From positions 1 to 7,471 of the forward strand of contig DASUTB010000013.1 of the NCBI GenBank assembly GCA_036374835.1: a stretch of DNA of 7,471 bases. Direction: 5' to 3'. The position numbers and the translations under genes were made by a program. Shown here in pieces: positions 6,047 through 7,471 of the stretch. Each line of letters begins with the position of its first letter. Within the stretch, counting starts at the first letter, position 1. The notes below the pieces were generated by a model that saw nothing but the letters and a program-made list of their open reading frames with translations, was not told the origin of the DNA and ran no database searches. The DNA is from DASUTB01 sp036374835. GTDB lineage: Bacteria > Actinomycetota > Actinomycetes > Jiangellales > Jiangellaceae.

Positions 6047-6509
6047 GGGTGAGAAGACCAGGCTCATCGCTTGGAGCCACGAATTGCGCGGCGTTCACGA
6101 ACGGCTGCGCGAAGCGTTGCAGGTGACGCGGACAGCGCTGGACGATGATGCGGACGCCGAACAGGTGACCCGCGACCTGCTTCTCTATTGCCACGGCTTC
6201 TGCTCCGCGCTGACCGGGCACCACGAGGGCGAGGATCGCGGGCTGTTTCCCGCGATAGCCGCCGCACACCCGGAACTGCGCGAAACACTGGACAAGTTGG
6301 CGCAGGACCACTCGATGATCGCGCACCTGTTGAGCGGATTGCAGGGCGCCATCGATCGATCGGCGTCCGCGGCCGAGATGGATCGGCACCTCGAAGGCAT
6401 CGAGGCGATCATGGAATCGCACTTCCGCTTCGAGGAACGCAGCCTGCTCAACATCCTGGAGCACCTGGACCTGATCGCGGATCCTCGCGATGTCCTGGGA
6501 CCGCTATGA
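6039..6509 (+). CDS. Hemerythrin HHE-domain protein
   Basis: This is a 156-residue four-helix protein expected to bind a di-iron (or other metal) centre, used in this family for oxygen, nitric oxide or redox sensing or for metal handling. Ligand candidates in order: H14 or H20 on helix 1 (AWSHELRGVHERL), H61 and E65 (GHHEGEDRGLFPAI), H91 and H96 (DHSMIAHLL), and H128 and E132 (ESHFRFEERSLL); both H-x3-E pairs of the HHE domain are intact. It is soluble, without signal peptide. The GTG at 6039 is the only start in this frame but has no Shine-Dalgarno of its own; the good one serves a ten-codon ORF at 6014 overlapping it. The domain is complete even if about ten N-terminal residues are missing. 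It is convergent with the Imm-5-like gene, 41 bases away. Confidence 0.88.
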   Translation: MSEGEKTRLIAWSHELRGVHERLREALQVTRTALDDDADAEQVTRDLLLYCHGFCSALTGHHEGEDRGLFPAIAAAHPELRETLDKLAQDHSMIAHLLSGLQGAIDRSASAAEMDRHLEGIEAIMESHFRFEERSLLNILEHLDLIADPRDVLGPL

Positions 6510-6529
6510 ATACGGTGCGGGGAAGCAGA

Positions 6530-6548
6530 TCGCACGATTCTTGTGCGA
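6530..6548. terminator. Possible bidirectional hairpin between convergent genes
   Basis: TCGCAC (6530-6535) and GTGCGA (6543-6548) form a perfect 6-base-pair stem with a 7-base loop in the 41-base gap between the hemerythrin gene and the Imm-5-like gene. There is no U-tract, so termination is only suggested by position. Confidence 0.35.
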
Positions 6549-6550
6549 GG

Positions 6551-7069
6551 TCAGTCGTCGAAGACGTTCCAGCAGATCGCACTTCGATTTCGCTGGTCAT
6601 CAAGGACCAGGTCGCGAACTTCCGCCGGGATTCTTTCGCGCTGCCAGTCTCGTTCCCGGACGCGTGCTGCCTCTGCACCATCGGCCGAGGCTGAAGCAAC
6701 GGCTGCCCTGATCGCGTATGCCGCAGCTCCCAGGTCGTGCGCTGCGACGTGGGCCACCGCCACCGCTTGTCCGGCCGCAAGCGCGGCGAACTTGGCCGGG
6801 TCGGGCAGTCCACGTGCGGCGGCATTGGCGACGAAAGCGGTGTTGTGCGCCTCACGCATTCGCACCTCGCCGCGGATCCAGGCACGGCCGATGTCGATAG
6901 CGTCACGTGGGCGGGTGTCGTGCGGCTGCTCCTGCTCGAAGAGGTGCAGGACGTGTTCGGCGCAGACGGCGGCCCACTCGGCAAGCAGCCGGTGGTGCTC
7001 GTCGGTCAATGTTCCGCCGCGGCGAATGGTGATCAGTCGGGGGTCACGCTCGGTTGGCAGGATCGGCAT
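6551..7069 (-). CDS. Imm-5-like putative immunity protein
   Basis: This is a 172-residue, mostly helical protein resembling the actinobacterial proteins annotated as putative immunity protein, Imm-5-like. Seen: the opening DPRLITIRRGGTLTDEHHRLLAEW (residues 9-32), the helix CAEHVLHLFEQEQPHDTRPRDAI with adjacent RAWIRGE (36-68), an Ala/His-rich helix AAGQAVAVAHVAAHDLGAAA (98-117) followed by YAIRAA, and the closing LVLDDQRNRSAICWNVFDD. Both ends look intact. The family name comes from polymorphic-toxin neighbourhoods; the function of stand-alone members is unknown. The ATG at 7069 has AGAGAG about 10 bases upstream and an imperfect repeat GATCA-N9-TGATC (7071-7089) over the leader. No toxin gene lies beside it; upstream on the same strand is the DUF433 antitoxin-like gene, 128 bases away. 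The family call is good, a real immunity role is uncertain. Confidence 0.8.
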   Translation of the reverse strand: MPILPTERDPRLITIRRGGTLTDEHHRLLAEWAAVCAEHVLHLFEQEQPHDTRPRDAIDIGRAWIRGEVRMREAHNTAFVANAAARGLPDPAKFAALAAGQAVAVAHVAAHDLGAAAYAIRAAVASASADGAEAARVRERDWQRERIPAEVRDLVLDDQRNRSAICWNVFDD

Positions 7070-7197
7070 GGATCACATTCTCTCTGATCATCCCCTAGCG
7101 ATCGCCACGTGCATCCCTCACGAGCCACCGCCCGCAGCGGGCGCTTCAAGAGCGGTTTGAAGTACCACTCCGCGCTTCGCACGAGACACGCTCGCTG
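7070..7197. other. Spacer between the antitoxin-like and Imm-5-like genes, with two hairpins
   Basis: It holds CGCCCGC-A-GCGGGCG (7129-7143), and next to it CTTCAA (7144-7149) with TTGAAG (7157-7162), a 6-base-pair stem. A 27-codon reading frame (GTG at 7201 to TGA at 7118, minus) overlaps the preceding stop as GTGA but encodes an Ala/Gly-rich peptide unlike known toxins. Confidence 0.4.
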
Positions 7198-7471
7198 TCA
7201 CGCTGCGTATTCGAAAGCAATGGCAGCCTTGACGTTCGGCACGGTCAGGCCGAACTCTTCGGCGAGCTCCTCAGGGGTCTCGCCGAATGCTTCAGTTCGC
7301 TCGGCCAAGATTGAGGTGCGTACTCCCGCCACGGTTGCCGAGGCTGAGGATACGAGCGGATCGATGACGACCGCGGAAGATCGACCCTGCGGATAGATGC
7401 GCAAAGCAGCCCCGGCACCGTCGGCGCCGGTGTCATCAAACTCGACGCGGGCAAGAAAGTCCTGGGTTATG
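7198..7471 (-). CDS. DUF433 antitoxin-like protein, C-terminal part (5' end outside window)
   Basis: The minus-strand frame is open to the window edge, so the start lies beyond 7471; about 90 residues are visible. They read TQDFLARVEFDD, then LRIYPQGRSSAVVIDPLVSS, VRTSILAER, and the end GETPEELAEEFGLTVPNVKA before AIAFEYAA. The strand-turn-helix pattern with VVIDP, a V-x-G-x-R-T loop and PEELAEEFGLT-x-x-V-x-x-AI is the DUF433 domain, a small winged-helix-like fold of VapB-type antitoxins. In actinobacteria it is often attached to a longer N-terminal DNA-binding part, probably outside this window. The usual partner, a DUF5615/PIN-like toxin, normally follows directly; here the next bases contain no such gene. 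Confidence 0.75.
   Translation of the reverse strand, partial: ITQDFLARVEFDDTGADGAGAALRIYPQGRSSAVVIDPLVSSASATVAGVRTSILAERTEAFGETPEELAEEFGLTVPNVKAAIAFEYAA

Noticed and set aside
7071..7089. GATCA-N9-TGATC as an operator of the Imm-5-like gene
   Set aside because: Five-base arms built from GATC are too easily found by chance; there is no further support in the sequence.
7129..7162. The two adjacent hairpins as a strong intrinsic terminator or an RNA gene
   Set aside because: The first has a one-base loop as a perfect stem, there is no U-tract, and nothing resembles a known RNA family; kept only as a description of the spacer.

Overview
The window is high-GC, densely packed DNA with frequent GTG starts, ATGA-type gene overlaps, TAnnnT -10 boxes and a recognisable PafBC-type DNA-damage promoter. 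All of this points to an actinobacterium; the genus cannot be told from this stretch. There are no rRNA or tRNA genes, CRISPR arrays, transposases or integrases.

Layout. (1) Positions 1-1645, plus strand: the C-terminal part of an SMC/Rad50-like ATPase, overlapped by 4 bases (ATGA) by a small helical protein carrying an R-x4-H motif like that of HEPN RNases. This pair is the best candidate for an undescribed system. (2) Positions 1698-2086 (literal frame to 2300), plus strand: a MazG-like nucleotide pyrophosphohydrolase whose last codons are shifted out of frame at a run of six C. (3) Positions 2101-4272: a WYL-domain regulator (minus) divergent from an EHN-type epoxide hydrolase (plus), with overlapping -10 boxes inside an inverted repeat. 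(4) Positions 4280-about 4756, minus strand: a decayed SAM methyltransferase with an internal stop and no SAM-binding N-terminus. (5) Positions 4859-5913: a conserved 125-residue protein of unknown function (minus) divergent from a GNAT acetyltransferase (plus). The GNAT promoter matches the PafBC consensus and predicts a leaderless mRNA. (6) Positions 6039-6509, plus strand: a hemerythrin-domain protein with a tiny ORF overlapping its start, convergent with an Imm-5-like putative immunity protein (6551-7069, minus). (7) Positions 7198-7471, minus strand: the C-terminal end of a DUF433 antitoxin-like protein, with no toxin gene visible after it.

How the genes fit together. The WYL regulator probably controls the epoxide hydrolase. 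The ATPase and the small R-x4-H protein are translationally coupled and probably act together. The rest is a mosaic of single accessory genes (nucleotide clean-up, acetylation, metal or oxygen sensing, antitoxin and immunity-like proteins) rather than one pathway. One clear pseudogene and two probable frameshifts suggest gene decay, sequencing error, or both.
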